Notes: generated from the sequence alone by a model not told the origin. A stretch of 64,000 nucleotides of DNA from Nemertoderma westbladi (GCA_032718475.1 JAUCBJ010008173.1:10001-74000); one strand, 5' to 3'. Shown: positions 38,700 through 50,954, counted from the first letter of the stretch. Program-made: numbers and translations.

Positions 38700-41690
38700 G
38701 ATGGTTCGGTTGGGCAGCTGATAGACGTTATGAAGGTTAAATATCATGAATGGATGACGTTTTGGCTCAACTGGCTCAGGCAGGAGTGGGACACGTTCGT
38801 GGGACCTTTGCGCGGCATGAAGTGAGCAAAGCCTTAGCTAGCCCTAGCTGATAGGGACCCCACCCCATTCAGCCATTAACATGTTGTCTTTCGTTAGTCA
38901 GAGGTCGTTCAACATAATACTCGTCTCCTTAATTTGCCTCATTGAGTTCGTTTGTTTTTTACCAAACTTCAGATTATTTCTAATCTTTTGACAGACTACA
39001 TACATACTAAGTTTCGTTTAATTTCATCAAGGAATGACCGAGTTATTAGCGATAAAAAATTTACAACGACGACAGACAACTCGTTAATAGCACCCATATG
39101 CTAAGGCTTCGCTCACTTGAACGTGGCTCTCCCCCACATTCAATCCGGTTCGACGCAGTTTGTTGCTCGTTGTTGCTCATTGCTGCTCGTTGTGCTTTAT
39201 TATTTCTCATTGTTGGTCATTGTTGCTCGTTGTTGGTCATTGTTGCTTGTTGGTGCTCATTGTTGGTCGTTAGTTGTACTTTATTATTGCTCGTTGTACT
39301 CTATTATTGCTCGTTGTTGCTCATTATTGCTCATTGTTACTCATTGTTGCTCGTTGTTGTACTTTATTATTGGTCGTTCAATCGTTGTTCCTCATTGTTG
39401 CTCGTTGTTGTTCAATATTACTCGTTGTTGCTCGTTCAGTCATTGTTGCTCAATATATCTCGTTGTTGCTTAATATAACTCGTTGTTGCTCGTTCAGTCG
39501 TTGTTTCTCGTTGTTGCTCATTGTTGCTCGATGTTGTTCTTTATTATTGCTCAGTGTTTCTCATTGTTGCTCAATGTTACTCGTTGTTATACTTTATTAT
39601 TGCTCAATGTTACTCGTTGTTACTCATTGTCATTGTTGCTCATTGTTACTCGTTGTTCCTCATGTCCTAATTATTGGTCGTTGTTTCTCGTTGTTGTACT
39701 TTATTATTGCTCATTGTTGCTCGTTGTTTCTCGGTGTTGTACTTTATTATTGCTCATTGTTGCTCAATATATCTCGTTGCTCAATATAACTCGTTGTTGC
39801 TCGTTCAGTAGTTGTTGCTCATTATTGCTCGTTGTTTCTCGTTGTTGCTCATTGTTGCTCGCTGTTGTTCTTTATTATTGCTCAGTGTTTCTCATTGTTG
39901 CTCGTTGTTGCTCAATGTTACTCGTTGTTATACTTCATTATTGCTCAATGTTACTCGTTGTTACTAATTGTCATTGTTACTCGTTGTTCCTCATGTCCTC
40001 ATCATTGGGCAGCTGATAGACGTTATGAAGGTTAAAGATGATGACTGGATGACGTTTTGGCTCAACTGGCTCAGGCAGGAGTCAGGGAGTGGGACACGTT
40101 CGTGGGACCTCTGCGCAGCATGAAGTGAGCAAAGCCTTAGCTAGCCCTAGCTGATAGGGGCCCCACCCCATTAACATGTTGTCTTTCGTTAGTCAGAGCC
40201 AGAGGTCGTTCAACACAATATTCGTCTCCTTAATTTGCCTCATTGCGTTCGTTTGTTTTTTACCAAACTTCAGATTATTTCTAATCTTTTGACATACTAC
40301 ATACATACTAAGTTTCGTTTAATTTCATCAAGGAATGACCGAGTTATTACCAATAAAAAATTCACAACGACGACAGACAACTCGTTAATAGCACCCATAT
40401 GCTAAGGCTTCGCTCACTTGAACGTGGCTCCCCCCCACATTCAATCCGGTTCGACGCAGTTTGTTGCTCATTGCTGCTTGTTGTGCTTTATTATTTCTCA
40501 TTGTTGGTCATTGTTGGTCATTGTTGCACGTTGTTGGTCATTGTTGCTTGTTGGTGCTCGTTAGTTGTACCTTATTATTGCTCGTTGTACTCTATTATTG
40601 CTCGTTGTTGCTCATTATTGCTCATTGTTACTCATTGTTGCTCGTTGTTGTACTTTATTATTGCTCGTTCAATCGTTGTTCCTCATTGTTGCTCGTTGTT
40701 GTACTTTATTATTGCTCATTGTTGCTCGTTGTTGGTCATTGTTGCTTGTTGGTGCTCATTGTTGCGAGTTAGTTGTACTTTATTATTGCTCGTTGTTGCT
40801 CGTTGTACTCTATTATTGCTCATTGTTGCTCATTATTGCTCATTGTTACTCATTGTTGCTCGTTGTTGTACTTTATTATTGCTCGTTCAATCGTTGTTCC
40901 TCATTGTTGCTCGTTGTTTCTCGATGTTGTACTTTATTATTGCTCATTGTTGCTCAATATTACTCGTTGTTGCTCGTTCAGTCGTTGTTGCCCATTGTTG
41001 CTCGTTGTTGTACTTTATTATTGCTCATTGTTGCTCAATATATCTCGTTGTTGCTCAATATAACTCGTTGTTGCTCGTTCAGTCGTTGTTGCTCATTATT
41101 GCTCGTTGTTTCTCGTTGTTGCTCATTGTTGCTCGTTGTCTGGTTGTTGTTCTTTATTATTGCTCATTGTTGCTCAGTGTTTCTCATTGTTGCTCAATGT
41201 TACTCGTTGTTATACTTTATTATTGCTCAATGTTACTCGTTGTTACTCATTGTCATTGTTGCTCATTGTTACTCGTTGTTCCTCATGTCCTAATTATGGG
41301 TCGTTGTTTCTCGATGTTGTACTTTATTATTGCTCATTGTTGCTCGTTGTTTCTCAATGTTGCTCGTTGTTGTACTTTATTATTGCTCGTTCAGTCGTTG
41401 TTCCTCATTGCTGCTCGCTGTCGCTCGTTGTTGCTCAATATTACTCATTGTTACTCGTTGTTGCTCATTGTTGCTCGTTGTTGTACTTTATTATTGCTCG
41501 TTCAGTCGTTGTTCCTCATTGTTGCTCGCTGTTTCTCGTTGTTGCTCATTGTTGTACTTTATTATTACTCATTGTTGCTCGGTGTTTCTCAATGTTACTC
41601 GTTGTTGCTCATTGTTGCTCGTTCAGTCGTTGTTCCTCATTATTGCTCATTGTTGTTCGTTGTGCATTTTTGCACCTATCCAATTAAGCT
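38700..41690 (+). repeat. Tandem duplication of about 1.3 kb, each copy ending in a ttgctc(g/a)ttg array
   Basis: 38707-39170 and 40008-40460 match closely (gggcagctgatagacgttat ... caatccggttcgacgcagtt). Each is followed by a long irregular array of ttgttgctcgttgttgctca-type units (39160-40005 and 40460-41670). Both copies contain gctaaggcttcgctcacttg plus gtggctctcccccac, the terminal motif of the Helentron-like family. Long Leu/Cys/Ser/Val-rich open frames in the arrays are repeat artefacts. Confidence 0.85.
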
Positions 41691-41888
41691 AAGAAGCTCC
41701 CTTATCTCTGCATCTTGCAATGTCCTGTCAAGGTTAGGCAGGTAGGTAGGAGGTCATAACTGTCATAAGCAGATAAGGGCAGAAGGAGGATGGGGCTGGG
41801 AGACGAGGTTATAAGAGACATTATATAAGGATATTTAATTTAATTTATTTAATTTAATATATGAGAAATGAGGGCAGTATTGGTTGAC

Positions 41889-42982
41889 GGGTCCTACTAA
41901 ATACTACAAAAAGCACAAAACAAGCACAAAAAAGCACAAAAAAGTCAAGAAAAGCACAAAAAAGCACAAAAAAGGTAAAAAAAGCACAAAAAAGTAAAAA
42001 AAAAGCACAAAAAAGCAAACTGATAGATGTTTATTGAGCTTGTAATAGAACAGATGATAGAAGCAATATCATGTAGTGCAGTAGTGTCTAGGCTACCGGA
42101 AGGATAATCACATGTCCAGTATGCTTTCATGTCATATAGCTGCCAGTGAGTGAGTACCAGACCAGCACGAGCACTTACAGGTACAGCCCTACCACGAGCA
42201 CCCTAGTGCAATATCAGGCTAATGTCAGTATGTAAAGATGGTTCAATTCAAATATCAGGATAGAACTTATAATACTGTAGTAGACTTTGTTATTGTCTTG
42301 TCACATTATGTCAACTTATCAGCGTTCTGGTTAATTACTTGTAACGATGTAGCGATGCAGCATATGGCATAGACGCTTGTAAACTGGATATGTCAGTGTT
42401 GACCGAAATCGCGATTATTCTATTATTGGAATGCCTTTATTCACCGATAAATCGACATACTGTACAATTATATCACATCACGGTCTGCCCGAACCTCTCG
42501 AGTGGGCGATCGATAACGTCTGAGGACAAGTATGATGATATTAGTCATAGTCATACTTGCAAGAATCTCGCTTAGGTCGGAACTGCCTTGGTTACGATAT
42601 CTGCGTCTGTTGGAAACACAGTTTCTGCCTGGGTTTAACCACTGCTGTTGTAACACTACTGTATACTTTGAAATTTCTATAACTGCCAGATTGTTTGCAA
42701 TGTTGTTTAGGAGTTCATTAGTACTTATCTTATATGTCAGGGGGGGAAGGGGGTGTCTGTAACAATATCTCTCATATTTTCGCCCCCCCCCCCCCCCCCC
42801 CCCCCATCTCTTGATGTGAGAATGTTTTTTTGTGCTTTTTTTTACTTTTTTTGTGCTTTTTTTTACTTTTTTGTGCTTTTTTGTGCTTTTTTTGTGCTTT
42901 TTTGTGCTTTTTTGTGCTTTTCTTGACTTTTTTGTGCTATTTTGTGCTTGTTTTGTGCTTTTTGTAGTATTTAGTAGGACCC
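41889..42982. mobile_element. 1.09-kb MULE-like non-autonomous element, 9-bp TSD
   Basis: A perfect 9-bp direct repeat ttggttgac flanks the element (41880-41888 and 42983-42991). TIRs begin gggtcctactaaatactaca and run about 130 bp as (aaaaaagcac)n-type sequence. Long TIRs with a 9-bp TSD are characteristic of Mutator-like elements. The interior has a 23-C run (42783-42805) and no transposase. Confidence 0.85.
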
Positions 42983-43877
42983 TTGGTTGACAGAAGGAGA
43001 TACGCAATGCGTATCCCATTGCGCCTCATAATAGCCTCTCGCCAACAAGTCAACCCCATCGACTAGCGGCACTGGCTGTTTCAGCTGACGGGGCTCTGTC
43101 GAAAAACGCGTCCCTGATGCAGTAAGGGCCCTCTTTTGAGGAGCAATATTATTATTGTCGCGGAACTGCTTCTACTCTCTGTGAGAAATGAGAAATATTT
43201 AATTTATTTAAGGAGTATGCAGATTTTGGAATGAAATTGTATACCTAAATAAAAAACCCATGTCAAAAAGTTCTTATTTAAGGACTTCTAGTATTTGTGT
43301 ACATTTTCGATGTCTTAAATAAGGTAAATTTAAAAAATCCCTCTTACAGTCTTATTTAGGAACTTATTTAGGTCGTATTTTTGATGCAATTTTAAAACGC
43401 TTGTAGAAAAAAAACCGGACGGTGAAATGTTTTCTGGTTTTTTGCATTATGTTCAAGAAAGAACCAACTTTTATATTGTGAAATAAAATTATGCGGTATT
43501 TTTTACTGAAACAAGATCTTGCATATTATGTCGAAAAAATATCCAAAAAAGGCCCAAAAACCCCTAAATAAGAGCCATTTTCCTTAAATAAGAACCCACT
43601 TTTGGAGCTTATTTAAGGGTATGTTCCCTACTGTCAGTCATTGACTTTAAGTAAATACTGCAGTATTATCAGATTATACTTGATATTGAAGCTGTACTAC
43701 AGTAGGCCTACTTATAGTGTTAAATAATTGTTCAGATTAGAATATGCACGAAATATAATACTTTATTAAAAAATTAACTCCGGCAATATTTTTACCGGAG
43801 CCGGAGAAGGAGCCGGAGGTGCCAAAATGGCCGGAGCCGGAGCCGGAGGCCGGAGCTCCGATCGAGCCCTATTCTGC

Positions 43878-44423
43878 CCTTGCTCTAAGTCCCAATTGCC
43901 AGACTGCAGAACTGCCTGAGGACTTAAAGACTGAAAGCTGGAAAGACTTACCAAAGGAGACAGAAAATATTCCGCAAAGATAAATCGTATCAATCAGGAC
44001 AAACACCCAGAATAATCGAATGCTAATAACGCGAATGAGTGGTACCAATCGAGCCAAAATACAGGTACTGGTACCGGTACCACTGAGGCTGACTATAGTT
44101 GTGGGTTTCATATGCGCTGTCATCCTTATTACAGTATTATGTGATTATTGTTGCAATATTGCCAAAGAAATTTGATTTGCATCGACATTATCAAAAAGTC
44201 AAATAGGCCTACGCTACCGGTAGGGTATCAGGAAACAAAGGGCAAACCGGAAAATAGCGATAGGCCTATACAGCTATAGATCAGTAGATGTCTTAGCGCA
44301 GGCGCAGAGATTCAGCTCAGGGATAGACCTGTAGACTGCCACACTGACAGGAGATAGGCCTAGATCAGGAGATTTATACAAATTATGGTAACGGTGTATA
44401 CCTGTATACAGTGTATAATGTAT
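43878..44423. other. No gene seen
   Basis: Spacer with a ggtactggtaccggtacc cluster near 44065. No supported coding sequence. Confidence 0.5.
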
Positions 44424-45697
44424 ACACGAAGTGGGGCCTTCGCGCAGCACGTGAAATGAGTTAATGCTAAGTATCAACTCGAAAGGATTATAAAAACATA
44501 GGAGAAGATTTTCCCGGAAAACGTTAACCCTCTAGCGGGAGACTGGGTAACTGAAGAAGGAAGGATTAGTTTCCCTACAAAGCCACATCCTATGGTCTAT
44601 TACATATCTACCAAGTTTCCGATTGACGGATCATAAATAACGAAATGTTGGAAGGTTTTCACTTTCATACATTTAGCCCTCTAGCGGCATATTAAAGAAC
44701 TACGGATCGATCACCTTCCTCACAAAGACGAGGCATGTGGTCTAGTACATACCGGTACTGTATATTCCAAAATTCAGCTTAAATAGATTAAGATCAAGGA
44801 ATTCGCAAAGGTTATCACTTTCCTACATTTCGCCCTCTAGCGGCAGACTCGAAAACTCCGGACCGATTACTGTCCACACAAAGACTTAGGATGTCTTCTA
44901 GTACATATATGACAAGTTTCAGCGTAATCAGATCATAAACAACTAAATGGAAGAATAATTTCACATTCGGGACATTTCGCCCTCTAGCGGCAGACTGGAG
45001 AACTGCAGACAGATTAGCCTCCTTTGAAATTTACAGCTAATGGTCTAGTACATACTTCCCAAGTTTCAGCTTAAACGGATTAAAAGCAAAGAAATGGGTG
45101 GCCATTTAATGTTTAGACATGTGGCCCTCTAGCGGGAGACTGGAAAACTTCGGACCGATTACAATCCACACAAAGACTCAGGATGTCATCTAGTACATAT
45201 ATGACAAGTTTCAGCGTAATCAGATCATAAACAACTAAATGGAAGAATAATTTCACATTCGGGACATTTCGCCCTCTAGCGGCAGACTGGAGAACTGCAG
45301 ACAGATTAGCCTCCTTTGAAATTTACAGCTAATGGTCTAGTACATACTTCCCAAGTTTCAGCTTAAACGGATTAAAAGCAAAGAAATGGGTGGCCATTTA
45401 ATGTTTAGACATGTGGCCCTCTAGCGGGAGACCATTGCACTGATGGTGTCTGAAAGTCTCTCAAAAATCTCAACTTTTGCTCATATTGATACCTACAAAT
45501 TTTCAACTTGGCAGCTTTAAATCCGACAAAGTTATTAGCATGTCAAAATCGTAACGACGACGACAACGACGACGACGACAACGACGACGACGACAACGAC
45601 GACGACGACGACGACGACAACTATTTGCATAAATTGACCCACCCCCTAACAGTGTCAATTCGCTAAGGCTCCGCCAACTTCGTGGCTCGCCCCACAC
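44424..45697 (+). mobile_element. Helentron/pearl-like element copy 1, full length
   Basis: Starts cacgaagtggggccttcgcg and ends ccgccaacttcgtggctcgc plus cccac. Internally seven units of about 147 bp are marked by ccctctagcgg at about 44530, 44685, 44833, 44980, 45124, 45273 and 45417. A (acg)n trinucleotide tract (45550-45620) precedes the 3' end, and gtgg-ctcgcc-ccac can form a terminal hairpin. No flanking duplication. No coding capacity. Confidence 0.7.
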
Positions 45698-46203
45698 ACC
45701 ATATCCTGGAATATAGATACAATATATTGCTATGTTCTAGAGTTAATATATGGAAATAATAACCTGAAGTTAATAAAACTGAATAATCACTGATGCCGTT
45801 CCAGAAGCAAATTAACCTGACCTGTATAATTACCGAGGCCGCAGGCTCAAGGATTATGCATAAGTATTGTTACAGTTGCTTTATTGCTGAAGGTTTTTAT
45901 TTCCGTATAACTCTAGTCTAGAACACATAGTAATATTGTGTTTATTGTTAATATGAGCATATTGAACGTAATTGCAGCATTGTATGCATTTTAAGAAATG
46001 CCTCTAACATTAGGTTAGGACTAACAGACTAATACAATCCCACATAAAAAGTCGGGAGGTATGGGGAATCATGCCCAATAAATGCAATCCTTCCAGAGGG
46101 CTGTAGTGGAGGCAGCGGAGGTCCGCCATAATTCAGACCATAAATGAAGAGTATCAATATCATGTTGCAGTTTACGAGAATCATCGATTGATAGAACAGC
46201 TCT
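45698..46203. other. Spacer between the two facing elements
   Basis: No gene. acaccatatcctggaatata at about 45705 resembles the terminus of the TIR element at 50957. Confidence 0.5.
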
Positions 46204-47484
46204 ATGTGGGGCGAGCCACGAAGTTGGCGGAGCCTTAGCGAATTGACACTGTTAGGGGGTGGGTCAATTTATGCAAATAGTTGTCGTCGTCGTCGTCGTC
46301 GTTGTCGTCGTCGTTACGATTTTGACATGCTAATAACTTTGTCGGATTTAAAGCTGCCAAGTTGAAAATTTGTAGGTATCAATATGAGCAAAAGTTGAGA
46401 TTTTTGAGAGACTTTCAGACACCATCAGTGCAATGGTCTCCCGCTAGAGGGCCACATGTCTAAACATTAAATGCCCTCCCATTTCTTTGCTTTTAATCCG
46501 TTTAAGCTGAAACTTGGCAGATATGTATTAGACCATTAGCTGTGACTTTCAAAGGAGGCGAATCCATCTGCAGTTCTCCAGTCTGCCGCTAGAGGGCCAA
46601 AGGTCTGAAAGTGAAATCGTTGTCGTCGTTACGATTTTGACATGCTAATAACTTTGTCGGATTTAAAGCTGCCAAGTTGAAAATTTGTAGGTATCAATAT
46701 GAGCAAAAGTTGAGTTTTTTGAGAGACTTTCAGACACCATCAGTGCAATGGTCTCCCGCTAGAGGGCCACATGTCTAAACATTAAATGCCCTCCCATATC
46801 TTTGCTTTTAATCCGTTTAAGCTGAAACTTGGCAGATATGTATTAGACCATTAGCTGTGACTTTCAAAGGAGGCGAATCCATCTGCAGTTCTCCAGTCTG
46901 CCGCTAGAGGGCCAAAGGTCTGAAAGTGAAATCGTTGTCGTCGTTACGATTTTGACATGCTAATAACTTTGTCGGATTTAAAGCTGCCAAGTTGAAAATT
47001 TGTTTTGTTGAAAATCAGTTCAACAGTCACCCGCTATAGGACTACTTTATGCCTGAAAGTGAATAGATTCTCCCGTCTCATTGATTTTAATCAGTTTAAG
47101 CTGAATCTTGCCATATATTCTGGACCACATGCTGCGTCTTTGTGGGGGGGGGGGGGGGGGAGATTTAATCGGTCTGCCGCTATACGACGAAATTTCTGAA
47201 AGTGAGATCCGTCTCTCATTTCGTTATCCGTTATTCAAGATGAAACTTGGCCGATGTACGTATGTACTATTCATCCATAGGCTGTGTCTTTGTGGGGCTG
47301 GAGACCCTAATCCATCTTCAGTTCTCACTATACCGCTAGAGTCAGAAATGTCTGAATAGAAATGAAAGAGGTAAAAAGTGATTAGGCGAAATCTGCTTAA
47401 AATTTGCTAATACAGTAATACTTTCGAATTAGTACTTAAATTAAATTTAAGTCACGTGCTGCGCGAAGGCCCCACTTCGTGTAG
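46204..47484 (-). mobile_element. Helentron/pearl-like element copy 2, full length, opposite orientation
   Basis: The reverse complement has the same 5' start (cacgaagtggggccttcgcg, at plus 47484) and 3' end (gtggctcgccccac, at plus 46204) as copy 1. It has a similar length (1281 versus 1274 bp) and the same internal unit marked ccgctagaggg, with a local duplication around 46615-46920. It contains a 17-G run at 47144-47160. Confidence 0.7.
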
Positions 47485-47485
47485 C

Positions 47486-47605
47486 TTAGTATCGTCAGCA
47501 TAAAGTTTGATTCCAGTATGAGTTGAAATACAATCGCAATAACAAAAAATAACAAAAACAAAATAACAAAAAGGAGTGAAGCAAGAACACCGCCCTGAGG
47601 AACTC
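47486..47605 (-). mobile_element. Fragment of a third LINE reverse transcriptase
   Basis: The minus strand encodes a motif-B-like SSGVPQGGVLASLLF and, in another frame, TGIKLYADDTKL (the YADD box). They are separated by an AT-rich low-complexity stretch that replaces the normal spacer. It is squeezed between the Helentron-like end at 47484 and the RTE tail at 47605. Confidence 0.7.
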
Positions 47606-48042
47606 CACTACTACTAGTATCGGCATGCTGCATTGCAGCTGCATTTTTAAGAATGCTGTGCCGGCTTGTCGACAAAATTGCGCCGCCACAACTCCTTATC
47701 ACCCATGACATTTGCTAGATCATCCGCATCTTCAAGGCCAGTGTCCTTTAAGATGCGTCTCAAGAAAGTCATGGGCTGTCCACCATGCTTATTCACTCCA
47801 TGAGGCTGCCAAAGTACAAGATTATGCACTGGCTGGTCCTCACGGCGAAAGCAATGTCCTGCAAAGCGGAGGCGATTTTGTTCTAGTGTCAAGCTTGGGG
47901 GAACCAATGAGACACCTGCAATGTTATATAGTGTCTGGTTGTAGATGTGTGCATTATACTTGACACAATGAACCCGGCGCAGCATTCTTGTGAATGTGCC
48001 ATCCAGAGATTTGGTGTCCTCAGCAGTTAGAGCGCCTATTAA
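47605..48042 (-). mobile_element. 3' end of an RTE-like LINE
   Basis: The minus strand encodes the same C-terminal region as 18900-19282 (LDGTFTRMLRRVHCVKYNAH, RLRFAGHCFRREDQP, ELWRRNFVDKPAQHS) in an intact frame, then the same gctgcaatgcagcatgcc and (TAG)n tail. It is 5'-truncated exactly where the 48043-48400 repeat begins. Confidence 0.9.
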
Positions 48043-48400
48043 TAACCAGTAGCTATAAACTATTAACATGGCTCCAAACGCCTCCATAAATATAAGCTAA
48101 CTTATTTATAACATAATTTATGTCATTTTTACATTTATTTATACAGTAACTACTGTAATTTAATTTGTGAAGTTTCTATCACTTATAATGACTATATGTA
48201 CAATCATTTCGTAATATTACAATTTTGGAATAAAATTACATACATACTTGTATGTATGTATGCATGTATGTATCTAGTATTTTACTGTGTTCTGATCCTC
48301 GTGGCTTTATTTTCCCTCACTCACCAACGTTCGTTCGTGTAACAAAGCACTCGGATCATCACACTGTAAAGTGCTACTTTGCACGCAAGTATGTAAATAG
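48043..48400 (-). repeat. Dispersed repeat, copy 1
   Basis: The reverse complement of 59230-59545, with shared blocks ttataacataatttatgtca, acaatcatttcgtaatatta, and ctcactcac..cgttcgttcgtgtaa. A tatgtatgta microsatellite is expanded here (48240-48275). Both copies end at aataaccagtagcta. Confidence 0.8.
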
Positions 48401-49293
48401 TTATTACGACTTATTTATGCAGTCTGTCCAAGGCGCTTTTATTTTTATTAATTAACTCGTTCTTTTATATCAGTGCTGGGAAATAATGCGTCAATCCTTG
48501 TGAACATCATCATTAACTAATGTAATGGGACTAATTGGACATTCAATATAAAATATATTACTGATTATAGACTGAATGGTTGACAAAGATGACTTTGTTT
48601 TGGTGTTCGCGCGCATTAATAAAGTGAGTTTCAGAAAACTCATTTCCCCCAAATACGGGAATGACTGTTGGAATGACATGTTTTTATTGCAAACAGCAGC
48701 AAGTTGTCCGTAGCATGGCAAATTTTGCTTTCAAAGGATTAGCATAGCAATTCAACAGTTACTTTAACTTATCAACGACGTGTTTTCATTGTAACATCAG
48801 TGTATTCACTACATGGCCATGGTGTAACGGGGCCCAAAAATTAACAATTGAGCTTGCCATCCGACGGATTCCGATTCAGCGCACTCGATTTAGCTTATAA
48901 CCGTTGGATACCATACCAGCTATCACACAAATTTGCCTTCGCCATTACTGTTTCGGAAAAAAGGTACCAAACTGTAGGTATATATATGCCACACCATAAA
49001 TTATTGACCTGTTCCATGGTGATATATATTCTAGTAAGAATGCATTACTATGACTTATTGCAATTGTTAAATACTTACGCACACCAATCTTTTAATTAAT
49101 ATAACATTTTTTCTTTTAGAAATTCACATTTTTATCGCGCAAAAATGGGGACATTTTTTAAGTGCACAGTACAATGTGCACTCAAAAATGCGGATAAAAA
49201 TTCGAACAAAAAAGTATTACTTTCTTTTTGTAAAATAAATAGTTATTTGGTGGGAGGAATTCCAATGGACAAATATTTTCAAAATTCTATCTT
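48401..49293. other. No gene seen
   Basis: AT-rich, only short open frames without recognisable domains. Confidence 0.5.
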
Positions 49294-49448
49294 AAGGCCA
49301 TGATACACCACAGGAGCGGCGAGCGGCAGCGGCGAGCGGCCGCGGCAAGCGGCCAATTTTTAAAAATAGAACACATTATTTTCAATGGGTGATGATACAC
49401 CACAAATGGCTGCTGCCGCTCGCCGCTCCTGTGGTGTATCATGGCCTT
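49294..49448. mobile_element. PIF/Harbinger-like MITE (about 150 bp)
   Basis: Inverted ends aggccatgatacaccacagg continue for about 35 bp (gagcggcgagcggca) and are flanked on both sides by tta. A 3-bp TWA target duplication is typical of PIF/Harbinger elements. The interior has GC-rich gcggcgagcggc repeats. Confidence 0.75.
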
Positions 49449-50949
49449 TAGGCGAGGAAATTTGGTATGATTATAGTTCGATATTGTTTCATACCGCTGG
49501 CCTGACCTTATTATTCATTTTTGAATATCTAGAAAAATCTTCTAAAAGGGAACAGTTCCGTATGTGCCAACATTTTCGTTGTTTTTTTTCAACAAATTTT
49601 CATGCTTTTTTGTCAGTTTTTTCTCTTGATAAATGTTCTAGAACGAATATTGAGTGTTCCAGAACTTTAAAAAAATGTTCTAGAACATTTTAATTATGAA
49701 TTTTCGAGAAAATAAATTACTTACTCTTAAAAAGAAAATTATTAAAAAAATTGTTCAATTTTAAAATTGTTTATGCTATTTTGCCTGCTTTTTTTCTATT
49801 GACAAGAGATCTAGACCACTTATTAAATGTTCTAGAACATGTACCAAATGTTCTAGAACATGTACCAAATGTTCTAGAACATTTTTATTATCAATTTTCG
49901 AGAAAAAAAATATTCTAGAATATTTGTTCTTTTAAAAAGAATTATTAAAATGATTGTTTAATTAAAAAAAATCGGAATACAGAACAAATAACCATAACGA
50001 TAGCATTCCAGAACATTTTTTAAAATGTTAGCTAGGGCTAGCTGTAGATACTGTATAACTATACAGTAGACTATAGACTATACGCTATAGCTATAAATAT
50101 ATATTACTAGCTATAAGTTTAATTATAGTTTAATTCTTCATTAGGCGGAGTTTATATTATAGAAAAACAGTAAAAAAGACATCAAAATTTCGATTTACTT
50201 CATATATGCGCCTTTGAATTTGAACATCTCTCCTGAAATAAATTGTGAAATAAAAAATGGTTTCATATTCGGAATGTGGAGATGAAGCGCTTTCATAGTA
50301 TATTCCAAAAATATAAAATAAAGCCGTTGGAGTTTATTAGTAGATAGGATTATTAGTTGGACTAAATAGTCACTTTTTGGCCTATGTGAAGAATACCAGA
50401 CTTTAGGGAGGACCGTTATATTTCACTTTGCAGTTACCCCCATGTGAAGAATACCAGACTTTCTGCCGTTATATTTCTCCGACCAGGCCTGCGGCAAGAA
50501 AAGAGGGTCGAACTATCATAAATGGGGAACTGCCGGTTGTACTGGTTCAGTATGCGTACAACCCCCCACCAAATTTTTTTATACTGATTAGTTTTTGATA
50601 GCTAGTAAAATAAAATTTGAATAAATTTATTTAAATAAAATTTGGTGGTGGTACTGAACCAGTACCGATAGTGTCATTGATAATTATTTTAAACTATTAC
50701 ATACAGTACATACATTACATACATTACAGTACGAAGCAGCAACTTATCGCCCCTGGAACCCTATCGCCCTATAATTTGCCTTTTATGTTGGGAACTTATC
50801 GCCCCCCTGTTCTGAATTTTTAGGAACTTATCGCCCCGAGTCTTCATCGCCCCCGAGTCCTTTATCGCCCCTTTCATAGGCTACATTCTCTCTACTTTCC
50901 CATACTTCCTCTAAGTCACATATTTTAGTTAAAAGTTTACTGTTATATT
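49449..50949. other. AT-rich spacer with ttctagaa palindromes
   Basis: No gene seen. Inverted ggaacttatcgcccc blocks near 50750-50880 mirror the gcgataag repeats at 51970-52330. The palindrome cluster is listed separately. Confidence 0.5.
49630..49922. promoter_or_regulatory. Cluster of TTCTAGAA palindromes (HSE-like)
   Basis: Six perfect ttctagaa sites (49636, 49678, 49830, 49851, 49872, 49913) and one ttccagaa (about 49657). Three are a 21-bp tandem repeat of aaatgttctagaacatgtac plus c. Further copies lie at 51256, 52359, 52613 and 52634. ttcnngaa is a two-unit heat-shock-element core, but a repeat origin is equally likely. Confidence 0.4.
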
Positions 50950-50954
50950 TATAC

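Larger units (their letters stand above)
37228..43871. mobile_element. 6.6-kb long-inverted-repeat element (FB2) with 6-bp TSD
   Basis: Ends tagggctcgatcggag / ctccgatcgagccctA are flanked by ttctgc on both sides (37222-37227 and 43872-43877). The arms then share ggccggagccggag blocks, an aataaagtat stretch and a long block (37850-38260 versus 43200-43640, for example ctccaaaagtgggttcttat). A TAGGG start fits the loose hAT TIR pattern. The interior holds a duplicated module with ttgctc arrays and a MULE-like insertion, and no recognisable transposase. Confidence 0.8.

Noticed and set aside
38430-38825. Short overlapping frames in FB2 (both strands)
   Set aside because: No domains; part of the duplicated module, with the second copy not preserving the frame.
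39098-41745. Long Leu/Cys/Ser/Val-rich open frames
   Set aside because: Translations of the ttgttgctc-type array in several frames at once; low-complexity artefact.
42468-43019. 183-codon minus-strand frame with Lys-Ser-Thr repeats
   Set aside because: Reads through the poly-A/gcac TIR and C-tract of the MULE-like element.
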